The notes below the pieces were generated by a model that was not told the DNA's origin, made no database searches, and saw only the letters and a list, made by a program, of their open reading frames with translations. From Populus alba (taxonomy: Eukaryota > Streptophyta > Magnoliopsida > Malpighiales > Salicaceae), in the NCBI RefSeq assembly GCF_005239225.2, contig NC_133289.1, positions 6,331,501 through 6,395,500 on the forward strand: a DNA stretch of 64,000 nt, given 5' to 3'. The position numbers were made by a program, and so were the translations under genes. Numbering within the stretch: position 1 is the stretch's first letter; each line of letters begins with the position of its first letter. Shown here one piece after another: positions 25,837 through 37,705 of the stretch.

Positions 25837-27624
25837 CTAAACTTCAATTGCTGCCCACCTTAAAGTTTTGAGCATGTCCATAATCTCTTCAATCCTTGAA
25901 TGAGAAAAATCCACTACAGTAAACTTTTCAAAAGTCCCGTTCACTTCAATCAGACTATGGCCAGGCTCCTTCTTCAATCCACTGCCCTTCAACAGCTTCC
26001 AGGCCTCTGCAACACCATCCCACATTTCATCTGAAGCATACAAGTTTGATAACAAAACATAGGGTGATGTAGTCACTGGCTGAAGTTTCAGAAGTTGTCT
26101 AGCAAAACATTTCCCAGTGTCAACATCTCCATGCAACCGACATGCAGACAGCAAGCTACCTAAAACAACAGTATCATGCCCAAAAGGAAATTTCTTCATG
26201 TACTCTTTTGCCTCGTTTAATCTCCCAGCTCGTCCCAATAAATCAATGAGACAAGAAAAATGCTCAATTTCAGGGGGAATCCCATAAGTTTCTTCCATAG
26301 AATTGAAATAGACTAGCCCCTCATCCACCAGCCCTGCATGATTGGAAGCTGTTAGAAGTCCAACAAAAGTTACAGAATCTGGCTTTACTCCCATTGTCTT
26401 CATCTTAGCAAAAAGTTCAAATGCCTTCCCTCCAAATCCATGATTTCCAAATCCAGCAATCATGGTATTCCACGAAACAAGATTTTGATGCTCCATCTTG
26501 CTGAATATATAATAAGCCTTTGCGATGCAACCACATTTAGCATACATGTTTATAAGGGCGTTATCAGCACCCACATCTTGATACAACCTTGTCCTGATTA
26601 AATGACCATGAATCTGCTTTCCATTGCACAATGTCGCAAGACCAGAACAGGCGGCAAGAGCACTAGCAAAAGTAAATTCATCGGGCCTCACGCGACATTC
26701 ATTTAACATCTCTTTAAAAGCTTCCAAAGCTTTCTCATGATCATTACAATGAGAACAAGAGCTTATAAAAGTATTCCATGAAATGAAATCTTTCTCTTCG
26801 ATTGATCTAAAAGCTTTCTCTGCTTCTTCTAACAAATTCAACTTTGAGTACATTGTGATTATCAAATTACCGATAAAAGCAGTAGAGTTAAGTTTAAGCT
26901 TTATAGTTTGACAATGCAAAAGTTCCCCTCTTTTCAAATCATCACGACTATTACAAGTCCCCAACAGCCCAACAAAAGTAAACCTATCAGGAAAAAAACC
27001 ATCTTGATACATCATTCTAAGCACTTCAAAACCCTTGTCAGGCTGTTGATTCTCAACAAACCCAGTAATCAAAGCATTATAAGCAACAGGATTAAGCTCT
27101 AATGCCTCATTATAAGCCAACAATGCATCACTGCACTTACCACACTTCATATACATTGTAATAAGTGCATTAGAAACAAAAGAAACGGAATCAAGCCCAA
27201 ATTTCAATGCTTGACCATGAATTTGCTTTCCTTGAACTAGTCCCTTTAAACTAGCACAAGCACTAACAACACTGGCATATACGTACTCATTAGGCACAAT
27301 ATTCAATTTTGAAAACAACCCAAGTGCCAAAATGGGCTCTCCAATCTGTTCATAACCAGAAATCATAGCTGACCAAGAAACAAGATTCCTTTCAGACATT
27401 TCATCGAACACCTGGCGTGCTTCCCTTAGTTTGCGACATTTTGCATACAAGTTGAGGATGTGGTTGGAGACAATAACATCAGACCTTGTTGCTGTTTTTA
27501 TAGCTATTGCGTGAAGCGGGAGACCTTGTCTTATAGCCTTGGTCTTTGAACATTGGTGTATTAAGGATCCAACGAGTTCTGGGACCATCACTTGATTGCA
27601 AGGGAGAGCAGTCTGAGCTGCCAC
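25837..27624 (-). CDS. Pentatricopeptide repeat protein, PLS class with E-type C-terminus
   Basis: Single-exon 595-aa protein. PPR units recur every 31-36 residues from about residue 14 on, with typical sequence such as VIVSNHILNLYAKCRKLREA, NLVSWSAMISGYEQIG, VGADNALINMYAKCGCIAKA and NLVSWNTMIAGFGNHGFGGK. The end matches E/E+ motifs (LLSACRLHGDVDTG, YVLLSNLYASDEMWDGVAEA, KKEPGHSLIEV) and stops without a DYW cytidine-deaminase domain. Such proteins bind organellar RNA and usually act as site-recognition factors in C-to-U editing, borrowing the deaminase from a partner. Lack of introns is usual for the family. Mitochondrial or plastid targeting is expected but no clear targeting signal is visible in MAAQTALPCNQVMVPELVGS. 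The RNA target is unknown. Confidence 0.95.
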   Translation of the reverse strand: MAAQTALPCNQVMVPELVGSLIHQCSKTKAIRQGLPLHAIAIKTATRSDVIVSNHILNLYAKCRKLREARQVFDEMSERNLVSWSAMISGYEQIGEPILALGLFSKLNIVPNEYVYASVVSACASLKGLVQGKQIHGQALKFGLDSVSFVSNALITMYMKCGKCSDALLAYNEALELNPVAYNALITGFVENQQPDKGFEVLRMMYQDGFFPDRFTFVGLLGTCNSRDDLKRGELLHCQTIKLKLNSTAFIGNLIITMYSKLNLLEEAEKAFRSIEEKDFISWNTFISSCSHCNDHEKALEAFKEMLNECRVRPDEFTFASALAACSGLATLCNGKQIHGHLIRTRLYQDVGADNALINMYAKCGCIAKAYYIFSKMEHQNLVSWNTMIAGFGNHGFGGKAFELFAKMKTMGVKPDSVTFVGLLTASNHAGLVDEGLVYFNSMEETYGIPPEIEHFSCLIDLLGRAGRLNEAKEYMKKFPFGHDTVVLGSLLSACRLHGDVDTGKCFARQLLKLQPVTTSPYVLLSNLYASDEMWDGVAEAWKLLKGSGLKKEPGHSLIEVNGTFEKFTVVDFSHSRIEEIMDMLKTLRWAAIEV

Positions 27625-28240
27625 CGAGAGATAAGGTGACTGTTCAATTTCATGGGCTGGTTTGGTTTCAATGTTGGGTCTCCAATAAATTTATAGGATC
27701 ATGTTTCATTAAGCATGTTCTATTTTGTTTGGTGGCCCAGTAGGGTTTGTGGTTTTAAAACAAAAGACCCAATGAAATTGCTGTTGATTGTAGAAGAAGT
27801 TGATACAGTGGGTATCCATGTTTTTTTCCTATGGAGGTTTGCATTCATTCACCTTATCTGAATGAAGGCTGATGATATTGAGAGATTTTCTTCAAGAATA
27901 GGGATTATTTTTTATTATGGTTAGAATGTTAAATGTTAAGTCGTTGTTTTGGGGTGCTGTACAGGTTGTGTTTTGAATGTTTTTATTTAAAAATTAATTA
28001 AAAAATTAAAATTTTAATTTTCCACATTACAATATGAAAATAATCCAAAAAAATATATAAAAAAATTAATTTAAAATTAAAAAAATCAAAAGTTTTTAGA
28101 AACATGGTTGGACCGCAATGCCAAATATCTCTGAGGAATTATATTTAAAACACAAAATTATTATTATTATTATTATTGAAATATTAGTTTTTTAAGTATT
28201 TGTATATAATTATCTTACCTTATCTTTTGTTCATGTTCTG
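27625..28240. other. 5' flank of the PPR gene with AT-rich repeat copy
   Basis: The upstream region of the minus-strand PPR gene. About 27940-28130 resembles the dispersed AT-rich repeat seen at 33 kb and 38 kb (GTTTTGAATGTTTTTATTTAA, then a tail with AACATGGTTGGACCGCAATGCCA). A short ATT/TTA microsatellite lies at about 28157-28177. Confidence 0.45.
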
Positions 28241-28245
28241 AAAGA

Positions 28246-28857
28246 ATAAGAGTAACAATGGTTGGAGTTAAAATTATTAATATATTAAATTTGGCAATGA
28301 ATAATCCACTTGCATCGCTTGAGACTCTTTACTTACTTCTTTATGTTAATGACACGATCATCACTAGCAATAATTATTCTTTGGTTCACACCTTTATTAT
28401 TCTCTGCGAAGAATTTGGGTGATCTTTATTATTTTCTCCGCATTGAAGTTCAAATTAATGAGAAGGGTTTGTTTCTCTGTTAATTAAAATATGCTTTTGA
28501 TCTCTTGCAACATGCTTTCATGATTGATGCCAAGCTCATTTGTACACTTTTTATCGTTGATCAACATCTATCAGGCGAAGAAAAGTTGTTCTCTGGCTCT
28601 ACTCTGTTTTGTTTTTTAACTGGTGTTCTTCAATACTTGATTATCACCGGGCCTCATATGTCTTTCAGTGTAAATTCCATTTGTCAGTTCATGTATGCTT
28701 CTATTGAGGAGCATCATTTTCTTGCTCTTAAGCAAATTATGCGTTATGAACTTTTTGCCTATTATGATGCGAATTGGGCTAGAAGTCATTATACTTTTGT
28801 TCTTTCCCATATGAAGCTTGCTAACTCGCTAACCAAAGGCATCACCACACCTTAGTT
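28246..28857 (+). pseudogene. Ty1-copia polymerase remnant (RT to RNase H)
   Basis: Decayed retrotransposon fragment. Around 28327 the reverse-transcriptase active-site region reads LYLLLYVNDTIITSNN, where the catalytic YVDD has become YVND. A frame change leads to FVSQ-like and YAFDLLQHAFMIDAKLICTL sequence, then HLSGEEKLFSGSTLFCFLTG and FSVNSICQFMYA, which are conserved downstream copia blocks. The RNase H part is internally deleted: LKQIMRYE is followed almost directly by LFAYYDANWA and KLANSLTKGI. No gag, protease or integrase is present. Confidence 0.85.
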
Positions 28858-28923
28858 TTTTTTTTTTTTTTTTAGTTTTTCAAAGCAAGCTCAGCGTTGT
28901 CTCTTTAGCCACGCTCACCTTGT

Positions 28924-29150
28924 AGGGGATGATAAGAGAGAATCAAATGTATCTCCATATATAATAGCTACTGCATTCAAGTTTCTATTACCATATATAA
29001 TATCTGGTCGTGTAGATGGAGGAATATCTTGAGTAAACTGTATTTGATTTTGTGTTGTTGTATAAGATTACACGATTGTCATTGTGATGTGTATAAAAGG
29101 AAGTTATAGGTTAGCGCGATAATTGCTGGCTAGCTTTTGACGAAAATCCC
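28924..29150 (+). mobile_element. Probable start of a degenerate 3' LTR of the copia remnant
   Basis: Just after the copia polymerase remnant a purine tract GTAGGGGA is followed by TGATAAGAGAGAATC, as expected for a polypurine tract followed by an LTR beginning TG. A matching 5' LTR is not present in the window and I cannot fix the right border, so the extent is approximate. Confidence 0.4.
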
Positions 29151-29669
29151 AAGTCAAAGCATCCTAAGAAAAAAAAAACATTCTTACCCACCTTCATCGT
29201 AAAACCCAGGTTGGGTTGATCAAATGGACGAAAACAAGCAGGCCCCAAATTCAATGTTTGTGATTATGATTATGATTCATCAAATCCCAAAAGATAAAAA
29301 AGGCAGATAAAAAGATGGGATTACTGAGGATGATTTGGTTTGTAATCAATAGAATAAAAAAAGATAAATAAAGTCAAACCTTTTGTCTCCTTGAAGACTA
29401 CTTTTGTTCCCCTTTTTAACAGAAAACCTTGTGAAGGTCATTTTCACCCATTCATCCACGGATCTCCTATTTGCATACACGTACTTGAGAAAAAGGTCAT
29501 CTTCATCCCATGGCATTGCTCATAGCATCGGCCCTCTCTCGTCGAGCTCCATCACAAGGGCAATTCACAGATTATTAGCGATATCTTCAACTTAAACGCA
29601 GTAAAAACCCTTCATTTACGTATAGATACCATGAGGGTAGTACTGATGCTTCTACCAACAGTAGTTTGG

Positions 29670-29723
<54 letters not shown>

Positions 29724-31140
29724 ATATATATATATATATATATATATAGATAGATAGATGGGATTGCCATCCGAATTCCGAGTAAGAACACAGGCTCCAG
29801 TTTGCCGGAATGTCGTAACATCTGTCCATCTCTTCAACCCCACTTGATGATTATAGCCATTTGAATTCTAAGCATCCATGATAAGCAGTGTGTTGTTTTT
29901 CTTAGCTACACATGCACCTCACATCACCGAGCTAGGAAAAGGTGGTTTTTTTTTTTGGGTGAATGAATGTTTAAAGTAAAACGCATATTAATACTGTTGT
30001 TTTACTGTGAACAAAAATTTGACAGAAAAGAAAAGGAAAAAGAAAAGAGAAATGTGAATTGCTGTGTTCATGTTAGTGTTTCATCAATTCAATCCATGTG
30101 GCATCAAAATAATTATTATCACAAGTGGATGAAGAAATATGTACATTAGGTGAGCAAATAATTTTCATCATAGAATAAGAATGTAGTACTCATGTTAATT
30201 ATAAAGGAGGAACTTTAACTTGGGAAATTCAACTTATGTGTTTCCTCTTAACATTATTATAAATATTTTGTTTTAATGTGTAGTTTAAAAAATTAATCTG
30301 AGGAGTTAATAGATAGATAATTTATAAAAATATATAAATTATTAAAAAGAAGAATCAAATTTAATTTAATTGCAACTTAAATCATTTAATTGAACTTGGT
30401 ATTTAAGATTTAAGGATTTTTATATTAAAAAAAAAGGTTAAAAAAAGGTGGATAATCTAGGTTTTAGATCATGGGAATTATAGGCATTTGAGATTCTTAT
30501 ATATGATATTTTTTTAAAATAATTTTTTATGTAAAAATATATAAAAATATTTTTTTTAGAATTCTTATATATTTTTGATACAACAAACCAAAATTAACTT
30601 GATATTTTTTAAAACCAACATTAAAATTGAAAAAGCAATCTCGTGCAACTCGAAGCCATTAAAGGAGAGAAGAGTCGTGTCATGTCATGAAACTTATTGG
30701 ATGTGATGTGCCCAATAGGAAGCATACATTTCATAAAATGGGATCATCGATTTCTTTTCTTTTTTATGTTTGGAATCATTCAAATCACATGCGGTGTGCA
30801 AGCATCACGAAAAACTTTGGTGGGGCCAACCCTCACATGTGCTGCCATTGTTGCAAAGCTCCAAGACTCCATTATCCAAAGACACAGACCCCTAACCACC
30901 ATGTCAAACAAATGGGAAGCAACAAGTAAAAAGAACATCACCAATTTCTTTACTTTCTCATCCTCCCGTATTTTTCAATATTATTTTTTACTTCACATGC
31001 TCTTCCATGCGTGAAGAATCGACAATATTGAATTAAAAATTAATTTTGCGGGGGTGACATTATGAATCATATTCAAAGGACAAGGAACAAAAAAAAATAG
31101 AGCCCAGTATTGTTCAAAAGGCTAGGGAAACTTCAATTCA
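29151..31140. other. Intergenic region with no gene recognised
   Basis: The main landmark is the compound microsatellite at 29675-29759. The rest is AT-rich sequence with short unsupported open frames. Confidence 0.5.
29675..29759. repeat. Compound microsatellite (TC)23, (TA)n, (GATA)n
   Basis: (TC)23 at 29675-29720, then a TA run to about 29748, then a short GATA run. Read directly from the sequence. Confidence 0.95.
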
Positions 31141-31956
31141 GAGTCCGTTTGACAACGCGTTCGCGTTCGCGTTTCTTCAAAAACACATGAAATGGCTGTT
31201 TGATTACAAATGGTGAAACAATAAAAACACATGAGTCCCGCCATTTATATGTGGCAGGACCACGACTTTTGAGAAGCAGTAAATTACTGCTTTTTTATGA
31301 GAGTTTCAGGCACACTGCAGTGAATTGCACTGTTCACGTGAATAGTGCAATTCATTGCACTGTTCACGTGAATATTGCAATTCATTGCACTATTCACATG
31401 CACTTTTTTTTTCCTTTCAATGTATTAATTTTTTTAATAGTTTTTTATTTTAAAAAAAACTAGTTTTGAACAATATTTTTTTTCTTGAAAAACTAGTATA
31501 AAGTAAATTAAATTCACTCGCACTGCAATATCAATTTTTATACTTGATAATATTTTATCTGATTTTATTACACGTTCACAAAATTATAAAAAAATGTAGT
31601 TTTTTATCGGCTGAATTTTGTATGTAATGAAATTATAAATAATTTAATGGAATAATAAAAAATATTTTATATCAAGTATTATTTATTTCATGATGTAATA
31701 GGAATAGTTAATTCTATAATATTTAAATTTAAAACTATCAATGTTAGTGTATATATTTTAAAATTATTTTATAACTTCAATTTCAAAAGCATTTTTAACC
31801 AAAACACATTAAACTACTTTTTCTTCAACCTCAATTTCAACCACAGTTTTAACCAAACACCTATTTTTTCAAACAAACCCCAACTAAAAATACTTTTTAT
31901 AAAACAACTTTTTTCAAACCACAACCAAAACAGCTACCGCAATACCAAACACGCTC
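31141..31956. mobile_element. Putative non-autonomous TIR element, about 0.8 kb
   Basis: The left end (GAGTCCGTTTGACAACGCG) and the reverse complement of the right end (GAGCGTGTTTGGTATTGCGG) resemble each other and both enter a G/C-rich CGCGTT or GCGGTAGC stretch, as in terminal inverted repeats. Its right half is homologous to 58860-59168, with shared blocks ATTATTTATTTCATGAT, AACTAAAAATACTTTTTATA and AAACAACTTTTTTCAAACCA, so it is a dispersed repeat. No transposase is encoded. Borders and superfamily are inference; I found no clean target-site duplication. Confidence 0.5.
31322..31403. repeat. 30-bp tandem array of near-palindromes with CACGTG core
   Basis: Units begin at 31324, 31354 and 31384 (partial). 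The first copy, 31322-31353, is a 32-bp near-perfect palindrome: GAATTGCACT and AGTGCAATTC are exact reverse complements around GTTCACGTGAAT. The centre CACGTG equals the plant G-box core. The second copy has one change in an arm, the third is degenerate (CACATG). Confidence 0.85.
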
Positions 31957-32825
31957 TCAGTCTTTGAAGTTTTATTTTATGTATTTCTTTGTTCAATGAA
32001 GTTTTGAGATTTTATATTTCATTTCTAACTTCATTTTTTTATATTTCAATCTCTAATTATTGAGAGAGAGACGATAGAAAAAGTTGTTGAAAAATAGAAG
32101 AGGAGAAAAAAATAAATCGGTTGAACATATTTATTCATAAAAAGAAAAACAATCTTAGTGTCAATGGTTTGTTCGTGAAAATGAAAATGAAAGGCTTTAT
32201 GGTGATATTGACGTTACATTATAATCAATTATATATTAACCTAATATGGAGAATGGAAAAAAAAATGTTTGTTGATATATATTCAATAAGAACAAAATAT
32301 CTATTTTGCTATTTTTTACATAATTTTCTCATTATTATTATTCTTAAATTTATTTATCTAAGTGTATAGAGATGGTCAATTTATGATTTTTTTTATTAAA
32401 ACTTTCTTTTATGAATATCCTAATAAGTTTTTTAAGCAACATTTCTAGTTAAGAAAAAACATTCTTGTGAAAAAAAAATACATGAATAAAAAAAAGAGTT
32501 TTTAATTAAAAATATATATTTTTTCTATTTAATTACACAAAAAATATGCTATTCTTTGCTTTTTTTTTACAATCAACTAAAAACGCTATATTGGAAAAGC
32601 AAGTAAAAGTTAATTACAAGAGAGAAATATGTTATTCTTTGCTCTTTTTACAATCAACTAAAAAGGATGCTTCACTCAATAATAATATGTGAAAGAAAAA
32701 CTTAATTGGAATATACATGAAAGGGTAGTCGAATCAGAATCGTTGCTATGAGGATAAGAAGAAAACACGAAGCTTTGGCTACAACTGAGAACGACACTAC
32801 ACTCATGACGTTCTCCTTATCTTTA
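31957..32825. other. AT-rich intergenic DNA
   Basis: No gene recognised. Internal similarity occurs near 32540-32680, where two segments carry ATGCTATTCTTTGCT or ATGTTATTCTTTGCT followed by TTTACAATCAACTAAAAA, a diverged tandem duplication of about 90 bp. Confidence 0.5.
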
Positions 32826-33160
32826 TTTTTAGCTTCCGTTTGTTTTTTAAGTATTTTTTGTGATTATAGTTTTAAAAAATAAATTTTTAAAAAAATATGA
32901 TTAATTAAATTTAGATATATATTTGGTAAAAATTATGGTTGATATTTATGTACAGCAAAAAATATGTATAATTGTTTGTTTGGGAGTGTAGTTGCGGTTA
33001 TTTTTTAAAATACTTTTTATGTTGAAATACATCAAAATATATTTTTTATTTAAAAAAAATATTTTTACGAATTAGTGCATCGAAAACGATCAAAAACATA
33101 AAAAAAATTAATTTTTAATAAAAATAATAATTTTTTTGGAAACGCGAGTTGACCCGTATT
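32826..33160 (+). repeat. Composite dispersed repeat, copy 1
   Basis: Two modules: the first (to about 32985) has TTTTTGTGATTATAGTTTTAA, GGTAAAAATTATGGTT and TTTATGTxCAGCAAAAAA; the second begins with GTAGTTGCGGTT and contains AATACATCAAAATA, ATTAGTGCATCGAAAA and a tail with CGCGAGTTGACCCG. The same modules occur in the same order at 37706-38062, so the pair is a repeat in its own right. Confidence 0.7.
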
Positions 33161-33177
33161 TCCAAATGTTTTAGATT

Positions 33178-33405
33178 GTTTGGTATGGTTGCGGTTGCTT
33201 TTCAAATAGCTTTTCGTACCAAAATGCATGTCAATGATGTTTTTTTATTTTTTAAAAATTATTTTTGACATCAGCACATCAAAATGATTTGAAAACACTA
33301 AAAATATATTAATTTAAAGTTAATAAAAAAATAAAAAAATTTCAATTTTTTTCAAAAACGCTTTTAAACGCAGAAATAAACAGGTCTACCTGTGGTTGAA
33401 CCACA
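33178..33405 (+). repeat. Dispersed AT-rich repeat (MITE-like)
   Basis: A copy of the second module alone: GTTTGGTATGGTTGCGGTTG, then TTTGACATCAGCACATCAAA, then ATTTGAAAACACTAAAAATA, ending with AACGCTTTTAAACGCAGAAA. It stands in tandem with copy 1 of the composite repeat. More diverged relatives appear near 33900-34075, 34497-34678, 39655-39840, 48293-48470 and 52878-52990. Confidence 0.65.
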
Positions 33406-34682
33406 ATAATCAATGGGTCCCATGTAGAAAAACTGTGTTTTATATGTTAATTAAACAAAAAAAAATTATGTTTTGTTCGGAACGCACAACCTGCTACATA
33501 AACAAATACCCTATAAGAAATAACCTTATATGACATCATTTTCTCCTTCTTTTCTTTGTATTTGTTTTTAATTAATCTGCTATCTTTAATTCTTTTTGAC
33601 TGATGATGACATTTCAACTTTTTAACCTCATATTCTGTATGTTTTTATATATGTATATTAAAGGCATTCCTTCCTTCACCGTTGTCTACAATATCTCTCC
33701 GTGATCTCTCTTTTGATCTTTCTGCAACATTTTAACCATATTCTATAAGTCATCCAGCGGCAAAGAATGTTGTAAAGTCAGAAAATTTGACTAATTTGAT
33801 TCCAATTCCCCTTGTTCCTTGGCCTACGTAATTGTTAAGTTATGTTCAAAAATCATGTACTATAATTTTTGGTGTTAAGCTAGATGATTTGTTAAGATGG
33901 TGTTAGATGATGCTGTTGAATTGTGGTTTTGAAAAAAATTATTTTTTTAATGTATTTTTTTATTGTTTTGATATACTGATATTAAAAATAAATTTTAAAA
34001 ATAAAAAATATATATTATTTTAATATATTTTTTTAAAAAAATAATATCTATCATTATCTTAAACACTGTCTAAGATAAATTATACGTATTTGTTTTTTCA
34101 AATGAAATATATTCTGCCACATTTATCAACATAGTATTAACCCATTGATTTGGGAATTGTCTTGTTTCAATGAGTGTCCCTTTCGCCTGAAAAACAACCA
34201 GTTTTTTTTTAAAGAATTTAAAACCTTAAAAAAAAACTATAAATAGCACTTTACTTTTTATGGTATGATGTGTTTCTCTATTTAAAAAATATCTACGTTC
34301 TACTCATGTGAGTGGAGAAAAAAAATTAAAAGCGAGTTTGAGACCAGCTCGACTACCTTTTAGTCCCTAGGTATGATAATGGAGTAAAGATTGACTTAAG
34401 CATAATACTTGCATAATGCAACATTAGGTAGACTATCAAGATTTTTGCCCTATTTTAATAATTTTTTATGCTTTTTGGGTTAATCATTCAAATTTAGGGT
34501 TGTTTCTTTTTGCGGTTGAAACTATATCATGATTTCTTGAATTTTTATTGCTCAAAAATAGTTTTTTTTTTAAAAAATTTTTAGATTATTTTGATATGCT
34601 AATATCAAAAAAAAAAAAATTTTATAACAATATTTTCATGCATTTTCTAAAGAAAAATACTTTAAAAAATAACCACTATTAT
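33406..34682. other. AT-rich intergenic DNA with diverged repeat copies
   Basis: No gene recognised. It includes two weak relatives of the 33-kb repeat at about 33900-34075 and 34497-34678. Confidence 0.5.
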
Positions 34683-34862
34683 TTTTTTTATTATTAAAAT
34701 AGGTGTCCGAGTCAATTTACATGTACCTCAATTAATTTTATGGATCCTGAAGTTAACACTATGTAAGTCTCCAGTGGCCTTAAAATTTATAAGGATTTGA
34801 AACTGATGACCTCTAAAAAAACAAATTCAAAACCTAACAAGCTAGTCCGATTACAACTATTA
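34683..34862 (-). mobile_element. Diverged tRNA-derived SINE copy
   Basis: Homologous over its length to the SINE at 53951-54130: shared blocks are ATAGGTGTCCG, TGTACCT, CTGAAGTTAAC, ATTTGAAACTGATGA and CTAGT. On the minus strand the promoter-like boxes are more mutated than in the other copy. An ACTATTAT repeat on both sides may be a remnant target-site duplication, but this is weak. Confidence 0.6.
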
Positions 34863-37705
34863 TATTATTAAACACTAACAAAGTGGGAAGTCCCACTCTA
34901 AAAGTGATGGTCCATGCCTTAGCAAAGGATACTCCGATTAATTATTAAATCTATGCTAATTTAATATCAAAATCATCTTCATCATCATTATTCAATTCTA
35001 AAAGTCTTGAGCTTTCGGTTGCGTGCGCCAATCAAGGCAACCAATCAAGCCTTTGTTCATTTTATTTTTATTCTAAGGCCGACTTTTCTATGTGCACCGA
35101 ATCAAGATTTTATTTCTAATTTAGTTGATGGTTATAAACGATCTTGCTAAAAGAAATAGTAATTAGCAAAGAAAAAATCTTTCAGTAGAATTACTTATGA
35201 ACACATAATTCGTTTATTTATCTTATTTGCTCGTGCATAAAAGAAAGGTTATTAAAAGAAAATGAAAATATCTGTCGTCTGGAGCGGCCAGCCTTTACCT
35301 GGTTGAGGGACTTACTGGCCAGGTGCTTCCACTGATGTGATCTTTATGGGGTCTTAGGCTCTTAGCTTTCTTTCTTTCGTCCACTGTGCCAAAAAAAAAT
35401 AATAAAGAAGAAAACGACATTGTTCAACCAAGATTATCACTATTAAAAGATGAATTCTGAACTCATTTCACTAAAAAAAAAAAAAAAATGAAAATTGAAC
35501 TGTAAATTCGAAATCTACTAATTATTATAGATTACCAAACCCTTGGTTGCTCAGAAAATTCAAGTATCAGTATTTATCTATATATAATCAATTTCTTATT
35601 ATTTTAAATTACATAGTATTTTGTTAGCGGAAATGTTCCACCGCAGATTTTTTTTTAATGTTATACTCAATTCTTGGTTCGTGCTATGTTGGAGGCCGGA
35701 TCATTTTTTTCTATCTTTAAAAGAAATATAAAGACATTGCTAATATGTTTTTTGGCAAAAAAAAAAACAAATATTGAACCTAAAATTTTGATGTATACTC
35801 AACAAAATGTTTTTCAAATATTGAGATAGTGACATATTATATGACATGTTTTTTTTTTTTAAAAAAATATTAAAACGACAATTTATTGGATTGATCCATG
35901 TTAAAAGTGGTCAACATATAAAACCCACAACCAGGATCAAGAGACCATGATAATCTCAAAAAAGTAAATTGAAACAAATTAGAAAGTCCAATTCTAAACA
36001 TTCATATGTTGAAGGGCGAAAGTAAAAAAATATTTAATTTTTAAAAAATAAAAAAAAAAGACTTGAAAACATAAGTAAAGACGTCAAACCTGCGATTAGA
36101 GTCATGAGAATAGAATTACGTCATATAAGTAAAAAAAATATAAAGTTTATTTCTTAACCAGCCCATTAGATTTTGCCCCCTGTTTTCCACTTTTGCTTCT
36201 TTTTTAAAGAAAATTTTTTGCCATTAGATTGTTTTTATTTAACCCCCCATGATTTTTTGTTGTTTTTTATTCAATCCTTTTAAAAACGAGTTGATTGGCT
36301 TTTGAACTCGATAATTTGTTTTGTTTTGTTTGATATGAGGCTTTTGAAATGTTGAAGAAAAAAATAATGGCAATCCATTAATGCTTGATTAGGCACAATA
36401 GAATTCAATGTTATGAATTTTAAATAATTGAATTTTAGGCATTGAATCAGAAACCAAAACAAGTATCATGTATCTTTTCTACTAAATTAGGTACTAGATT
36501 GAATAAACATGAGAAAAATAATTGGCAGGTGTCAACCTAGAAAGGTCACAATAGAATTCTATGTTATGAATTTAAAATAATTGAATTTTAGGCATCAAAT
36601 CTGAAACCAAAACAAACAGCAGGTATCTTTTCTACTAAATTAGGTACTAGATTGAACAAACATGAGAAAAATAATTGGCATGTATCAGCCTAGAAAGGGC
36701 ACAGGATGGCGTGCGTGGCAATCACCAAGCTTTGGATGTAGCCTTTCGTGGTACCAATAAGATCATTTTTCTTACCCGGTAAAGTGCAAAGACAAAGGCC
36801 TTCCGGTATGGCTTTGACAACCCTTTCTGCTTTTCTTTTTTTCCTCTTTATTTTCTATCTCTTCTTCTCGGTTTATACACCAAACACTTCGTTGTATTTT
36901 TTATGTCAAATGTGATCCCAATTTCTTTATTGTTATTTTTAACATCAATTGTAATTCGATTTCTCAAAATTGATACTCGGTAAATCATGAAATGATGCTT
37001 AAAATCATAAATAAATTAGACAATACGAGATGGAAGAAATATTTAAAAAATGATAGAAATGTAACATCGAAGGAAATCAACAATGTTTTTTTTTTTTTGT
37101 CACTTGACTTGTTTTTTCTTTTCTTTTCAAATTTGATCGTTTCATATTAAATTAATTTAGAATTGTGTTTGATGTTTTGTTTTGGTTGATTTTAAGTGTG
37201 ATTCTCGCTATTTTTTTATAAAAAAGTTTAGATGTTGACTTAATGCTCGGTAGACAAAATAATATTTAATTTTATTGATTCAATTAAAATACAATTTTAG
37301 AAATCTAATTTCAAACTCAAACAAATATTCAGTTTTTTTTTTTAAAAAAGAAACAACATATGTATCTCAGCTTTTTAACTTGATTTTTGGTTGGAATAAA
37401 CAAATTTATTGTTATTTATTAACAAATGTAGTTTTTGATTTATTTTATTAAATGTACCTATAAACATTTCAATTTGCATTTATATTTTTTCTTGAAGGTA
37501 AAAAAATAAAAAATAATTTGGAGACCATTAGCATTAAAGAGATATGTTTCATCTCTTAATTCTTTTATTTCGAAGCATAAAACTAACATTTTAATAATTT
37601 TATCTTTTTAATACATTATATTAATGATCGAAATAGGAGATAAGCTTACCAATCCAATATTTTTAAAAAAGGTGTATGGTTAAGAACGAGGGAGCAATAA
37701 AAACT
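34863..37705. other. Repeat-rich intergenic DNA
   Basis: No gene recognised. It holds the 153-bp tandem duplication at 36394-36702. The rest is AT-rich with short homopolymers. Confidence 0.5.
36394..36702. repeat. Tandem duplication, 153-bp period
   Basis: The two units start at CACAATAGAATTC (36394 and 36547) and share ATTGAATTTTAGGCAT, TTTTCTACTAAATTAGGTAC and GAGAAAAATAATTGGCA. Identity is high by eye, so the duplication is fairly young. Confidence 0.85.

Noticed and set aside
29587..29843. Open frames encoding RERERE and IYIYIY runs
   Set aside because: They are translations of the TC and TA microsatellites.
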